A DNA stretch of 64,000 nucleotides from G965233625 sp965233625 (lineage in GTDB: Bacteria > Planctomycetota > Planctomycetia > Pirellulales > Pirellulaceae). Below are positions 28,141-37,653 of the stretch, one piece after another. The position numbers and the translations under genes were made by a program. Numbering within the stretch: position 1 is the first letter of the stretch; each line of letters begins with the position of its first letter. The stretch covers positions 5,394,001-5,458,000 of the forward strand of contig OZ247499.1 of NCBI GenBank assembly GCA_965233625.1. Direction: 5' to 3'. The notes under the pieces are model-generated. The model saw only the letters and a program-made list of their open reading frames with translations, did no database searches and had not been told where the DNA came from.

Positions 28141-30378
28141 ATGAACCCACCGCAGCGCCGGAATATTGGTTTCGCTGTGTGGTGTGGCGGGGCGGTACTG
28201 CTGGGCGCCTTTTTGCTTTTCCAGGTTCAGCCGATGATCAGCCGCATGATTCTGCCGTGGTTTGGCGGAGGCCCGGCGGTCTGGACGGCCTGCCTGCTGT
28301 TCTTTCAGCTGGTGCTACTGGCGGGATACGGTTACGCCTATGCGTTGTGCCAGTTTTTACCTGTGAAGCTGCAGGCGACGGTGCACTGGCTGCTGCTGGC
28401 TGCCGCGCTGTTCATGCTGCCCGTGACGCCCGCCGAGAGCTGGCAACCGGCCGATGGCTCGCTGCCGGTTCTGCGGATTCTGCTGCTTCTCACGGCGCAT
28501 ATCGGGCTGCCTTATCTGCTGCTGGCGGCAACGGCGCCGCTGATTCAATCGTGGTGGTCGCAGGTTTACAACCCGCAGATGCCGTACCGGTTGTACGCCC
28601 TTTCGAATGCGGGCTCGTTGATTGCGTTATTGAGCTACCCGGTTCTGGTAGAGCCTTCGCTGAGCACGCCGTGGCAGGGGTTGCTGTGGTCCGTCGCGTT
28701 CTGCGGGTTCGCATTACTCTGTGGCAGTTTGACCGTGATGCTGTGGCTGCACCGGCCGGACCAGACGAAGCAGACTAAGCCAGGCGAATCCGCGGACGAA
28801 ACCGGCGATGCGAAGATTGCCTGGCGTAGCCTTGCCGCGTGGTGCGCTCTTTCGGCGGCGGGCGTGATCACGCTGATGGCCGTGACCAACCATCTGAGTC
28901 AGGATATCGCCGTAACGCCGCTGCTGTGGGTCGCGCCGCTGAGCCTGTATCTGATTAGCTTTATCCTCTGCTTCGACCGTCCCTCGTGGTCGCAGCCGCG
29001 GCACTGGGCGCCTCCGGCCGCGATCAGCATCTGCATGACGATCTGCTACTCCACGCTCAACCTCGGCAGGCTGGTGCGGCTTCTAGGCCGCGCCGGGTAT
29101 CTGGTATCGCCCGCGCTGGAAAGCCTGTTTGACCAGCATCTACAGATTGAAGCCTTCCTGTGGCTGACTAGTCTGTTTCTGATCTGCATGTTGTGGCACG
29201 GCATGCTGGTGCAGCAACGACCGCCGCGGCAGTTCCACACTCTGTTCTATCTGACCATCGCCGCGGGCGGCGCATTGGGCGGCATGACGGTGGCGGTTAT
29301 CTGCCCGGCCGTGTTCCCCGTGATGGTCGAACCGCGGCTGTGCATGGCGGGCGGGCTGATGCTGTCATCCGTGTTTTTCATCCGTGATCTCAGCCCGGCG
29401 GGAAGTTCGTGGCTGGAAGTGCTGGCAGCGCGGCGGGCATCGGTATGGCAACGCCTGGTGCGGTTTATTGTCAGCACCGGCGCCGTGGCGCTGCTGGTGA
29501 TTGTGCTTTATCCGCTGATGTTGTCGCTTGTGTTCCCGTTTTTTGATGCCAACCGCGGCGATCAGCCCTGGCGCGGCCGCAACTTCTACGGCGCCCTGGA
29601 AGTGCATGAAGTGAAGGCGGAAGAGCCGCGTGATAGCGGCGTCAGCCTGTTCCACGGCACCACGCTGCACGGCTTTCAGTTCAGCGACCCCAGTCGTCGC
29701 CTGGAGCCAACCACTTACTTCGCCCGCAACAGCGGCGCCGGTCTTGCGCTGGAAAACTTCCCCCGGTTTGAAGAAAAACCGGCAGCCGCCCCCATCCGCC
29801 CGCGGCAGTTGCGTGTGGGCGTTATCGGGCTGGGCGCCGGCACGCTGGCGGCGTATGGCAGACGCGGCGACCACTACACGTTTTACGAAATCGATCAGAT
29901 GGTGATCGACATTGCGAAGCGGCATTTCACCTTTCTAAAAGACTCCGCAGCCGACATCGACATCCAACAGGGCGACGCCCGCATTTCGCTGAAGCACCAG
30001 CCGCCGCAAAACTTCGACGTGTTTATCCTCGACGCGTTCAGTGGCGATGCGATTCCCGTCCACCTGCTGACGCTGGAAGCGATGGTCCTGTATCAGCAGC
30101 ATCTGACGGAAGACGGCGTGATGGCGTTCCACATCAGCAACCGCCACCTCGACCTCGAACCCGTTGTCCGCGCGCTCGCAGCCCGTTTGAATTACCCGCT
30201 GCTACGCATCTCTACCGAAGGCAACGATCCGGCGCACATCACCGGATCTGACTGGTTGCTGCTTTCACGCAACGAAGCCTTCATGCAATCCATCGAGGCC
30301 CACGCATCGCCCGTCAGCGAAGCGGAGCCTTTACTGTGGACCGATGACTTCAGCAATCTGTTGAAGATTCTGAAGTGA
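28141..30378 (+). CDS. Membrane-fused spermidine-synthase-like protein
   Basis: The 745-residue product has a long membrane part (about 10-480, ten or more hydrophobic helices, beginning GGAVLLGAFLLFQVQPMISR) and a C-terminal class I methyltransferase-fold domain related to polyamine synthases: nucleotide-binding GLGAGTLAAYG (about 563-573), acidic YEIDQMVIDIAKRHF, IQQGDARI, and FILDAFSGDAIPVHLLT with D631. The family is annotated as fused MFS/spermidine synthase. Whether it transfers aminopropyl groups is unproven and no adenosylmethionine decarboxylase gene lies nearby. ATG at 28141 directly precedes the first helix. It meets the next gene tail to tail with a 4-base gap. Confidence 0.85.
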   Translation: MNPPQRRNIGFAVWCGGAVLLGAFLLFQVQPMISRMILPWFGGGPAVWTACLLFFQLVLLAGYGYAYALCQFLPVKLQATVHWLLLAAALFMLPVTPAESWQPADGSLPVLRILLLLTAHIGLPYLLLAATAPLIQSWWSQVYNPQMPYRLYALSNAGSLIALLSYPVLVEPSLSTPWQGLLWSVAFCGFALLCGSLTVMLWLHRPDQTKQTKPGESADETGDAKIAWRSLAAWCALSAAGVITLMAVTNHLSQDIAVTPLLWVAPLSLYLISFILCFDRPSWSQPRHWAPPAAISICMTICYSTLNLGRLVRLLGRAGYLVSPALESLFDQHLQIEAFLWLTSLFLICMLWHGMLVQQRPPRQFHTLFYLTIAAGGALGGMTVAVICPAVFPVMVEPRLCMAGGLMLSSVFFIRDLSPAGSSWLEVLAARRASVWQRLVRFIVSTGAVALLVIVLYPLMLSLVFPFFDANRGDQPWRGRNFYGALEVHEVKAEEPRDSGVSLFHGTTLHGFQFSDPSRRLEPTTYFARNSGAGLALENFPRFEEKPAAAPIRPRQLRVGVIGLGAGTLAAYGRRGDHYTFYEIDQMVIDIAKRHFTFLKDSAADIDIQQGDARISLKHQPPQNFDVFILDAFSGDAIPVHLLTLEAMVLYQQHLTEDGVMAFHISNRHLDLEPVVRALAARLNYPLLRISTEGNDPAHITGSDWLLLSRNEAFMQSIEAHASPVSEAEPLLWTDDFSNLLKILK

Positions 30379-30382
30379 AGCG

Positions 30383-32353
30383 TTACTTGAACGTGGCGAT
30401 GCCATTTTCATCGACTTCGCAGGTGAAGCTTTCGCCGCCGGCGTTGACTTCCAGTTTGCCTTCGCCCCAACCGGCGGAGATGACGGGGCTGCTGTAAAGC
30501 GCGGTGGATTTATGCCGCTTGCCGTTACGCCAGACGCCCAGGTCCAGCGGATTGTCGTTCCAGTGAATGCCCAGCCATTTGCCATCGGCGCTCTTGTAGC
30601 GGGCAATGCCGCTTTGCAGTTCAGCCGTATCCACTTCGGCCTTCAGTACATCCTGCTGGAATTGTTTGAACGAACCATGCGACTGCTTCTCGCCCACCTC
30701 AACTGCCAGACCGCAGAACTTCTCCGCATCGCCCTTGCCGCTGAGCACTACGTAGCCGGGAAAGCGTGGCTTCTTCCCTTCTGAAAGACTGGCCGTCAAT
30801 TTTTTATCCAGCTTGATGGCGCCGCCACCCAGCATTCGCACGGCGATCCAGGTGCGGTCACATTCCAGGAAGGTTACGCCGCCTTTCTCGCTGATGCGGA
30901 CATCTTCCGGGATCACCCAGACCCAGTCCGATTTGCCGTCTTTCGTCAGCCACAGCGCAAGGTTCTCCTGCTGGGCCACGCGGTTCTGTGCCTTCACGAC
31001 GCCTGTTTTGTACATCGGAGAACCGGGGTACAGCGGATTTCCACCGGGCGAAACCTGCAACGCCACGGCGCCATCCTGCTGATCGTACGCCAGGATTTTG
31101 AACCCGTTGACGTCGCCGCCATCGGGCGAGGTGCCGCCGGTGAGCGAACCCATCTGATACGTGTGGGCGATGTACTGCGTTTCCAGATACTCCGGCTCAC
31201 TATCCGCCTGATGCGAAGTCGTGGCGCTGTAGCTGGGCTTGGCGGCGTAAACCTCGACGGGGCGGTCGAAGTTTTTCCGCGCGAGATTGACGACCGCCAG
31301 CGGCGGGCGGTAGGCGCTGGTGATCTGGTGGACTTCGTCCGACTCCCAGTGATCCGTCTTGCCGCGCGGGTGATCGCCGAACCACACCCAGAGGGAATTC
31401 GCCGCGCTGCCGCCAAACGGCTGTGTGTGGTTGTAGTCGCGTTTGGTGGGCCCATTGAAACCACCCCGCCAGTACTTCACCGCGCCGGCAGCAGCGTAGA
31501 AATCAAGACAGGCTTTCGCGGCGGCTTTCACCTGCGTGTCTTTGGCAAAGTCGTAAAGATTCAGCAGCGGTGTGATGCTGTGCCCGTGATAGTTCTCCGA
31601 ATCCCATTCGCCAATGCCCACGCGGTACAGCGTTTTCGTGTAGTTCAGCAGGTGCTGTTTATATAAGTCGGCGGTCTTTTTGTTGCCGGTTTCTTCGGCC
31701 ATCAGATACACGCTGGTGACGCGCATTAAATACAAGTTCTCGGTGCTGCGGACATCCACCCAGCTGTTCTTGGCGTCCGGTCCCCAGCCCTGCTTCGGGC
31801 CTTTGTACGCATAGTGCGGACGTTTGAGCGGGTCCTGCGCGGTCCACTTACGGCCGCCTTCGTACATCTGCTTGCGGTACTCCGGCTCGAGCATGTCGCC
31901 GAAGTAGAAGTATTTGCGCATCTGATGTTTGATGGTGAAGCAGGCGAAGTAGTCGATGCCTTCCGTCTCGCGATGCCACTCCTGGTGCTGATGATCGCGT
32001 GTTTGCAGCACCTTCAGACCTTCTTCCGTGTTGCCGCCCAGGATGTGCGCCATCACATAGCCATAGGTGCGTTTTTCATTCTCGAAATATGTGTTCACAC
32101 CCGCGCGCGTTGTTTCGCGCTGCGTCTTAATGATCTTATGGGCGCGCTGTTGAAATTCTTTCTCCAGCGATTCCGGCCAGGCGTTCACCAGCTTCTTATC
32201 CACCGGCAGCGCGTTGTAGGTGGTGGCGCCATTTTTCTGCGTCACCATCTGTGACAACTTCCAGTCACCGCGGGCGTTGCCGCCTGCGAGTAATAGTGCA
32301 GCTATGACCGAGGCGGATGCAGCAGCGCGAAGAGCAGCGTTGTTCAGTTTCAT
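30383..32353 (-). CDS. Large exported protein, possible alpha-toroid polysaccharide enzyme
   Basis: The 656-residue product has a signal peptide (about 1-29, ending GNARG). The first ~390 residues are helical with aromatic-rich segments (YVMAHILGGNTEEGLKVL, ENLYLMRVTSVYLMAEETG, WDSENYHGHSITPLLNLYDF, PFGGSAANSLWVWFGDHPRG), a pattern like the (alpha/alpha)-toroid of polysaccharide lyases and glycoside hydrolases; the remaining part is beta-rich, as in the C-terminal sandwich of such enzymes. Tyr and His in SENYHGHS are possible catalytic residues. The assignment is by pattern only; no sugar-gene cluster surrounds it. Confidence 0.5.
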   Translation of the reverse strand: MKLNNAALRAAASASVIAALLLAGGNARGDWKLSQMVTQKNGATTYNALPVDKKLVNAWPESLEKEFQQRAHKIIKTQRETTRAGVNTYFENEKRTYGYVMAHILGGNTEEGLKVLQTRDHQHQEWHRETEGIDYFACFTIKHQMRKYFYFGDMLEPEYRKQMYEGGRKWTAQDPLKRPHYAYKGPKQGWGPDAKNSWVDVRSTENLYLMRVTSVYLMAEETGNKKTADLYKQHLLNYTKTLYRVGIGEWDSENYHGHSITPLLNLYDFAKDTQVKAAAKACLDFYAAAGAVKYWRGGFNGPTKRDYNHTQPFGGSAANSLWVWFGDHPRGKTDHWESDEVHQITSAYRPPLAVVNLARKNFDRPVEVYAAKPSYSATTSHQADSEPEYLETQYIAHTYQMGSLTGGTSPDGGDVNGFKILAYDQQDGAVALQVSPGGNPLYPGSPMYKTGVVKAQNRVAQQENLALWLTKDGKSDWVWVIPEDVRISEKGGVTFLECDRTWIAVRMLGGGAIKLDKKLTASLSEGKKPRFPGYVVLSGKGDAEKFCGLAVEVGEKQSHGSFKQFQQDVLKAEVDTAELQSGIARYKSADGKWLGIHWNDNPLDLGVWRNGKRHKSTALYSSPVISAGWGEGKLEVNAGGESFTCEVDENGIATFK

Positions 32354-32553
32354 GTTGTCTTTCGTAGGAATTTCTGACCAGCCTGTTTCTGGGCTATGGT
32401 AACAACCACAGCCAGCTGTTTCAGAAAACTTGTGCTACCGGGCGGAAACGCAGGATTGAATAAATGCTCGCTGACCCAGCATCGAACCGGGTTCCGCCCC
32501 ACGATATTAGCGCACCATTCTATCAGCCAAGAATTCTAGATGGCCTAGCATTT

Positions 32554-33201
32554 CTAGCCCAGCATTTCGGCCAGAGACTGGGTCACGGTGTTGCCGTGGA
32601 GCACCAGGACGGTGGCGACGGCGATGCTTAGCAGGGCGCCCATGCTTAAGAGGGCGAAGCCGTAGGGATTGCGGTTGGTGCGGCTTTCGGCCAGGGCCTG
32701 CCCCAGTTCGGCTTCTAGAATGCGCCAGCCGCGGTAACTCTGTCGTGGACCGGCGGAGACAAGTTGCACGTTGCGCAGCGGCGAAAAGGGTTCGAGGTGC
32801 AGTTCCACGGCCAGGTGTGGCAGGGAGAGTGTTTCGCCCGCCCAGCGGTGGTCGTTATCCAGCTTGGCGACGACCGTGGCCAGGATCGGCCGCAACTGAT
32901 CCGCCGTCATGTTATAAACCACAAGCCGTGGCCGCATCAGCAGCACGACCAGGGTCAGCGAGAGCGCATAAAAAGCGATCATAAGCACCCAAACCCAGAC
33001 GCCAAACCGCAACGCGGCCACCTGCGGCATGAATAATTCCATTGGACCGGCGATCACAAACCCACTGATGGCGATGCCCAGCGCAGCCGTATCGCGGGCG
33101 CCGTTGGTCAGAAACGGGGTCCGCATCAGATTCAAGATGCCGATCAGCAGCAGATAAGCAGCCAGCGGGCCAACGGCGACGCAAAAGTGTAGGGGGTCCA
33201 T
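32554..33201 (-). CDS. Small integral membrane protein of unknown function
   Basis: The 215-residue product has hydrophobic segments at about 8-28, 42-60, 68-92 and again near the C-terminus (MGALLSIAVATVLVLHG, about 188-204). Between them is a cytoplasmic or periplasmic domain with AVELHLEPFSPLRNVQLVSAG. I recognise no family. ATG at 33201. It stands alone on the minus strand, divergent from the long rightward cluster that starts at 33467. Confidence 0.6.
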   Translation of the reverse strand: MDPLHFCVAVGPLAAYLLLIGILNLMRTPFLTNGARDTAALGIAISGFVIAGPMELFMPQVAALRFGVWVWVLMIAFYALSLTLVVLLMRPRLVVYNMTADQLRPILATVVAKLDNDHRWAGETLSLPHLAVELHLEPFSPLRNVQLVSAGPRQSYRGWRILEAELGQALAESRTNRNPYGFALLSMGALLSIAVATVLVLHGNTVTQSLAEMLG

Positions 33202-33466
33202 GCAGTCCAGGTTTCTTTTGCTGCCGGCTTAAAACAGCCGCGGGCTTCGGTGTGCTTAACGGGCGAATCCGCCGCTTAATACGGGGCGAAGATATCCTTC
33301 CGCCACGGGGTGTTCATTCTATCGGCGGGAAAATAGGTGGTCAATTCTGGAAGGTTGGGTGTAACGATTCGCACCGGCAGGTCATATCAATTATAAGTAG
33401 ACGTTCCTCCCAGCATTACCCCACCTGACAACGCACCTTTTGGTGCACGACCCTTTGCCTGAATCT

Positions 33467-34654
33467 ATGCACCGTAGAATTCCTCACCGGCTACTGACCT
33501 GCCTGATTGTGTTCTCAGTTTTAACGCTGGGTTTCGCGCGGGCGACGCTTGCCCAGGGTGTAGCTGCGCCGGGCGAGTGGGAAATTACACCCGCAAGTCA
33601 GCAGGCGCTGGATCGTGGTCTGGCGTGGCTAGCGGCCAATGCGGGCGAAAACGGCACCTGGGATTCAAATGATCTGGGCCTGATCGGCATGGGCGTGCTG
33701 GCCTTCCTGGCGGCCGGGCATGCACCCGGCCGTGGTCCGTATGGCAAAGTAATTCAAAACGCGCTGGACGCGATCCTCCGCAACCCCAAACGTTCCGGGC
33801 TGTTGAATATCTCACATGCTCAGCGTGATATGTATAACCACGGTCTGGCGACGTTCGTCCTTGGGCAGGCGCACGGTATGACCACCCGGCAGGATGACCG
33901 CTTGAGCCAGGTGCTCGGCCGCGCTCTGAAACTGATTGCCGACACGCAGTGCGAAGATGGCGGCTGGGACTATCGCGCCGCGCGGCAGCAACGCGGACAT
34001 GACTTGAGCCTCGCGGTGATGCAGGCCAAAGCTTTGCGAAGCGCCGTGGATAGCGGTCTGGAAGTGCCTAACGAAGTGATCGATTCCGCCATCAAGAGCG
34101 TCCGCGAACACTATTCGCCCCGCGGTGTTTCTCGCAGCGCCCCCGAGAGCGAGCAGAAGCAGGCGCCCGGCGCATTTACCTATACCAAGGGTGGCGGCGG
34201 TGGTTCGATTGCGATGGCGGCCGCCGGTGTGGTCTGTCTGCAGGAGTTCGGGCAGTACGACGACTGGCGGATTCCAAAGAATATGACGCTGATCCGCGCT
34301 CAGATAGACAACCTGCCCAGTCGCGGTAAGCGGAGCGGCGTGATGCCGTTTGACGCGTATACCTTTTATTATGTCTGCCAGGCGCTGTATCAGGTGGGCG
34401 GCGACGACTGGAAACATTGCTATCCGATCCTGCGTGATTACCTTGTGAATTCGCAGCGGATAGACGCCGGTTCGCCCCGCGTGCACGGCTCGTGGTTCGA
34501 TCGCGGCGCCGACAACCGCGGACGGGTAGGCGGCAGACCCGGCGAGATGTACGCCACGGCAGTCGCCTGCTTCGCACTTGCCATCCCCAACCGTTACCTG
34601 CCGATTCTGCAGGAAGGTAAAATCGAAGCCTTACGCAAGAAGTTCGGCGGATGA
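33467..34654 (+). CDS. Prenyltransferase/squalene-cyclase-repeat exported protein
   Basis: The 395-residue product has a signal peptide (about 1-31, ending ATLAQ) and the alpha/alpha-barrel repeats of the terpene-cyclase/prenyltransferase superfamily, with QW-like motifs ALDRGLAWLAANAGENGTWD (about 52) and CEDGGWDYR (about 165), and C-terminal GEMYATAVACFALAIPN. No DxDD cyclase motif is visible, so a binding or structural role is possible. Planctomycete MoxR/vWA clusters often contain such a gene. It is the first gene of the cluster extending to 49.2 kb. Confidence 0.75.
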   Translation: MHRRIPHRLLTCLIVFSVLTLGFARATLAQGVAAPGEWEITPASQQALDRGLAWLAANAGENGTWDSNDLGLIGMGVLAFLAAGHAPGRGPYGKVIQNALDAILRNPKRSGLLNISHAQRDMYNHGLATFVLGQAHGMTTRQDDRLSQVLGRALKLIADTQCEDGGWDYRAARQQRGHDLSLAVMQAKALRSAVDSGLEVPNEVIDSAIKSVREHYSPRGVSRSAPESEQKQAPGAFTYTKGGGGGSIAMAAAGVVCLQEFGQYDDWRIPKNMTLIRAQIDNLPSRGKRSGVMPFDAYTFYYVCQALYQVGGDDWKHCYPILRDYLVNSQRIDAGSPRVHGSWFDRGADNRGRVGGRPGEMYATAVACFALAIPNRYLPILQEGKIEALRKKFGG

Positions 34655-34667
34655 TTCGTAACGCTCC

Positions 34668-34734
34668 GTAGGTCAGGCGCCTGCCTGACATATGCAACCA
34701 ACCCGGCACCCCGTCAGGCAGGCGCCTGACCTAC
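34668..34734. repeat. Perfect 22-bp inverted repeat (type D)
   Basis: GTAGGTCAGGCGCCTGCCTG plus AC (34668-34689) and its exact complement (34713-34734) flank a 23-base loop. It sits between two genes of one cluster; a degenerate relative is at 48225-48313. REP-like elements of this sequence type occur widely in bacteria. It could end or stabilise a transcript. Confidence 0.75.
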
Positions 34735-34804
34735 AAGTAACTGACGAATGATGCAACCTGGTACACCGTCTGACCTGCAACTTTGATCTGTTAAAAGCTT
34801 TTGT

Positions 34805-37609
34805 ATGTTTCCTGCCCTTAACCTTGTCAGCGCGTTCTTTGCGACGCCCCTGTTTTTCTGGGGTGGTCTGATCGCTGCTACAGGGCCGACGATTATTCAT
34901 CTGCTGAACCGGCGGCGTTATCGCACGTTGCACTGGGCGGCGATGGACTTCCTGCGTGAAGCCATGCAGCGTAACCGCCGGATCATGCAGATCCGCGATC
35001 TGGTGCTGCTGTTGCTGCGTACCTTCGCCGTGTTTCTGATCGGGCTGGCTTTAGCGCAGCCGATTGTCACGCCGGGTTCGTTCTATATGTGGTGGATCGC
35101 CTTTCCCGCCATTCTGGCCGCGATGTTCTTCCTGGTCAGCGCCGCTGCCATGTGGAGCAGCGCGTGGGTGCGATGGGCCAGCCTAGGCGCGGCCGTTGTG
35201 GCGCTGCTGGTGGTGGCGCTGGGTGTGTACTGGCAGCAGCAGGCAGGCGCCGGTGAAGTGGCGAAGTACGATGGCTCGGCGCCGTTACATGCCGTGCTGG
35301 TGATGGATAACAGTTTAAGCATGGGCTACCAGACCGCGCTGGAAGGCACGCTGCTGGACCGCGCCCGTGTGCGGGCGGCGGACTATATCCGCTCCTTGCC
35401 GCGCGAAAGCCGTGTCTCGATTGTTCCCCTGTGCGGAACCACCGGCGTGCTTTCCGCCGAGCCTTATTCCGCCGAAGACGCCATCGCCGCGCTCGAACAG
35501 ATTCAAGTCGTCGATCGCAGCGGCAGCCTGCAGCAGGCAGCCGGAACCGCCCGCCGCGCCGCGGATTTAGGGCCGGACCTGGCACGCCGGTTTGTCTTCT
35601 TCTCCGATCAACAGGCCAGCAACTGGCGCGACATTAACGAGGCCAGTCTGGCCGAACTTGGTAAGTCGCTGGGGCAGTTGCAGGTTGTCGATGTTTCCGC
35701 TGCCGATGCGGAGAACTCCTGGATTGATACGTTCCGCCTGCAGGATGGCGTGGCTGACGTTGAGACACCCGCCACCTTCGTCGTGCAGGTCAAGCACGAA
35801 GGAACGGCGCCCCGCGAAGTGCAGGTTACTCTGGCCGTAGATGGTGTAGACGCCGCCTCGAAGACGGTCACCGTTCAGCCCGGCGGCACGCGGGAGGTTA
35901 CCTTTGAATATGTGTTTGTCGCCTACAACCCGGAACCCGGTAAGCCTGCGATGGCGCCCGTTTCTGCACGCATTACACCCGACGCTTTGCCGGGTGACGA
36001 TGTGCGGCATCTGATGGCGCCAGTGGTTTCCGCGCTGCCGGTGGTGTTTGTTGACCAGTATGGTGGCGGCGCCGAAGACCCGCTGAAGAATCAGGTGGGC
36101 GAAACGCGGTTGCTCCGCCGTCTGCTGGCGCCGGCGATTAGTCGTGCATCCACATCGGCTGGCAGTGCTGCCGCGGTGAAGCATCTGCGGTTAGATCAGT
36201 TGACCGAAGAAACACTGGCCAGCGCCCGGTTACTGGTGATTGCGGGTGTGAACGAACCCGGAGCCGCCGCGCCGTTGCTTCGTGAGTATGTCAAACAGGG
36301 TGGGCAATTGATTATCGCCGCGGGCGGCGGGTTCGACCCTGCAGCCTGGAGCCGCGATGCCTGGAACGACGGCGACGGCGTTCTGCCCGTGCCGCTGACC
36401 GGCAATGTCATTGGCGCCACCGTTAGCGAAAGCACAAGCCTGCGACCATTCACGCTTTCCTATGACAGCTTGAAATGGCATCCGTACTTCCGCCTGGCTG
36501 GCGCCTCGGAAGATGATCTGCGTGACTTGTATGACGAGCCGTATTTCTTCAAAGCCATCGAAACCGTGGATGCGGCGGAAGCCACCGAGACGATCCTTGC
36601 AACGGAAGTAGAAAACCTTGCGAGGCGGCTGACACTGCAAGCCCGCATCGCCGCCCGCCGCAACACTTCGGGCAGCGCTTCCGACGCGCGCCGTGCGGCG
36701 CAGGAAGCCGATGAAGCGGCGCTCGCTGCATTGCAGCCGGCATGGTTGTCCTGGCGCCCTTCCGGGGATGAAGCGGACCTGACGGAGCTTACCTCAGAAC
36801 TTGCCGCCACGTTGCAGGAGCAGGGTGAATCGCAGTGGGAGGCGACCGCGACGGCCTTTGTCAAAGAGAAACAGCCTCAACTGCAACAGCTCGCCCAGCC
36901 CTTCCTTCCCAAGAAGATTGCCGCTTACGCATTGCCAGAGCAGCCGCCGTTCCTGATCGAAAGGAAAACCGGTCGCGGCCGTGTGGTGCTGATGACGACG
37001 GGTCTGCAGTCCCAGTGGAACACGCTACCGGGCACCAACACAATTCTGATCTTCGACCGCATGTTGCGGGCGATGATGCAGTCCACCCTGCCGCAACGCA
37101 ACTACCCGCCCCGCGACCGCATTGCCTTTGAACTGCCCGCCGGTGTCCGCGATGTGGGCGTCACGCTGACGGCGCCCACGGTGGATGGCGACGAAGAACC
37201 GCCACGTACGTTAGACGTGGGCTTCATTGGTGAAAACCGCCGCGGCGTGACCGTGGATCAGGCGCTGCGGCGTGGTCTCTACGCTTTAGAAACAACGAAA
37301 CTGGAAGAAGTCGAAACAGGCGCCGAACCGGAACTCTGGCAGCGGTTTGCGGTGAATGGTTCGCCTTCGGAGTCTTCGCTAGAGACTTTCTCCCGTAGCC
37401 AGTTTGACGCCATCGCCAGTGACACAGGCGTGGCATGGGTCAGCCCTGGCGAAGAAATCAGCCTTGCCGGATATCAGCAGCATTCGCAGAACCTGTGGTG
37501 GTGGCTGGCGGCTGCGGTGCTGGGACTGTTGCTGCTGGAACTGGCGATTGTCGCCGGGCCAATCGCCTGGGCGAAGTATGTTGCTTCGCCGGTGACGGCC
37601 GCCACCTGA
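34805..37609 (+). CDS. BatA-type membrane protein with vWA domain
   Basis: The 934-residue product begins with the BatA N-terminal double-helix domain (PTIIHLLNRRRYRTLHWAAM about 30-49; LLLLRTFAVFLIGLALAQP about 66-84), two further helices to about 140, and a von Willebrand A domain with MIDAS D168-x-S170-x-S172 (VMDNSLSMG). Middle regions contain beta-rich and gatase-like segments (ARLLVIAGVNEPGA, about 478), and a C-terminal helix (WWWLAAAVLGLLLLELAIVAG) anchors the end. BatA-like proteins act with MoxR and DUF58 partners in envelope processes. It is the second gene of the cluster. Confidence 0.85.
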   Translation: MFPALNLVSAFFATPLFFWGGLIAATGPTIIHLLNRRRYRTLHWAAMDFLREAMQRNRRIMQIRDLVLLLLRTFAVFLIGLALAQPIVTPGSFYMWWIAFPAILAAMFFLVSAAAMWSSAWVRWASLGAAVVALLVVALGVYWQQQAGAGEVAKYDGSAPLHAVLVMDNSLSMGYQTALEGTLLDRARVRAADYIRSLPRESRVSIVPLCGTTGVLSAEPYSAEDAIAALEQIQVVDRSGSLQQAAGTARRAADLGPDLARRFVFFSDQQASNWRDINEASLAELGKSLGQLQVVDVSAADAENSWIDTFRLQDGVADVETPATFVVQVKHEGTAPREVQVTLAVDGVDAASKTVTVQPGGTREVTFEYVFVAYNPEPGKPAMAPVSARITPDALPGDDVRHLMAPVVSALPVVFVDQYGGGAEDPLKNQVGETRLLRRLLAPAISRASTSAGSAAAVKHLRLDQLTEETLASARLLVIAGVNEPGAAAPLLREYVKQGGQLIIAAGGGFDPAAWSRDAWNDGDGVLPVPLTGNVIGATVSESTSLRPFTLSYDSLKWHPYFRLAGASEDDLRDLYDEPYFFKAIETVDAAEATETILATEVENLARRLTLQARIAARRNTSGSASDARRAAQEADEAALAALQPAWLSWRPSGDEADLTELTSELAATLQEQGESQWEATATAFVKEKQPQLQQLAQPFLPKKIAAYALPEQPPFLIERKTGRGRVVLMTTGLQSQWNTLPGTNTILIFDRMLRAMMQSTLPQRNYPPRDRIAFELPAGVRDVGVTLTAPTVDGDEEPPRTLDVGFIGENRRGVTVDQALRRGLYALETTKLEEVETGAEPELWQRFAVNGSPSESSLETFSRSQFDAIASDTGVAWVSPGEEISLAGYQQHSQNLWWWLAAAVLGLLLLELAIVAGPIAWAKYVASPVTAAT

Positions 37610-37653
37610 TGAAATGCCAACAACTTTGAACCGCGTGCATTAGAACTGCTTGT

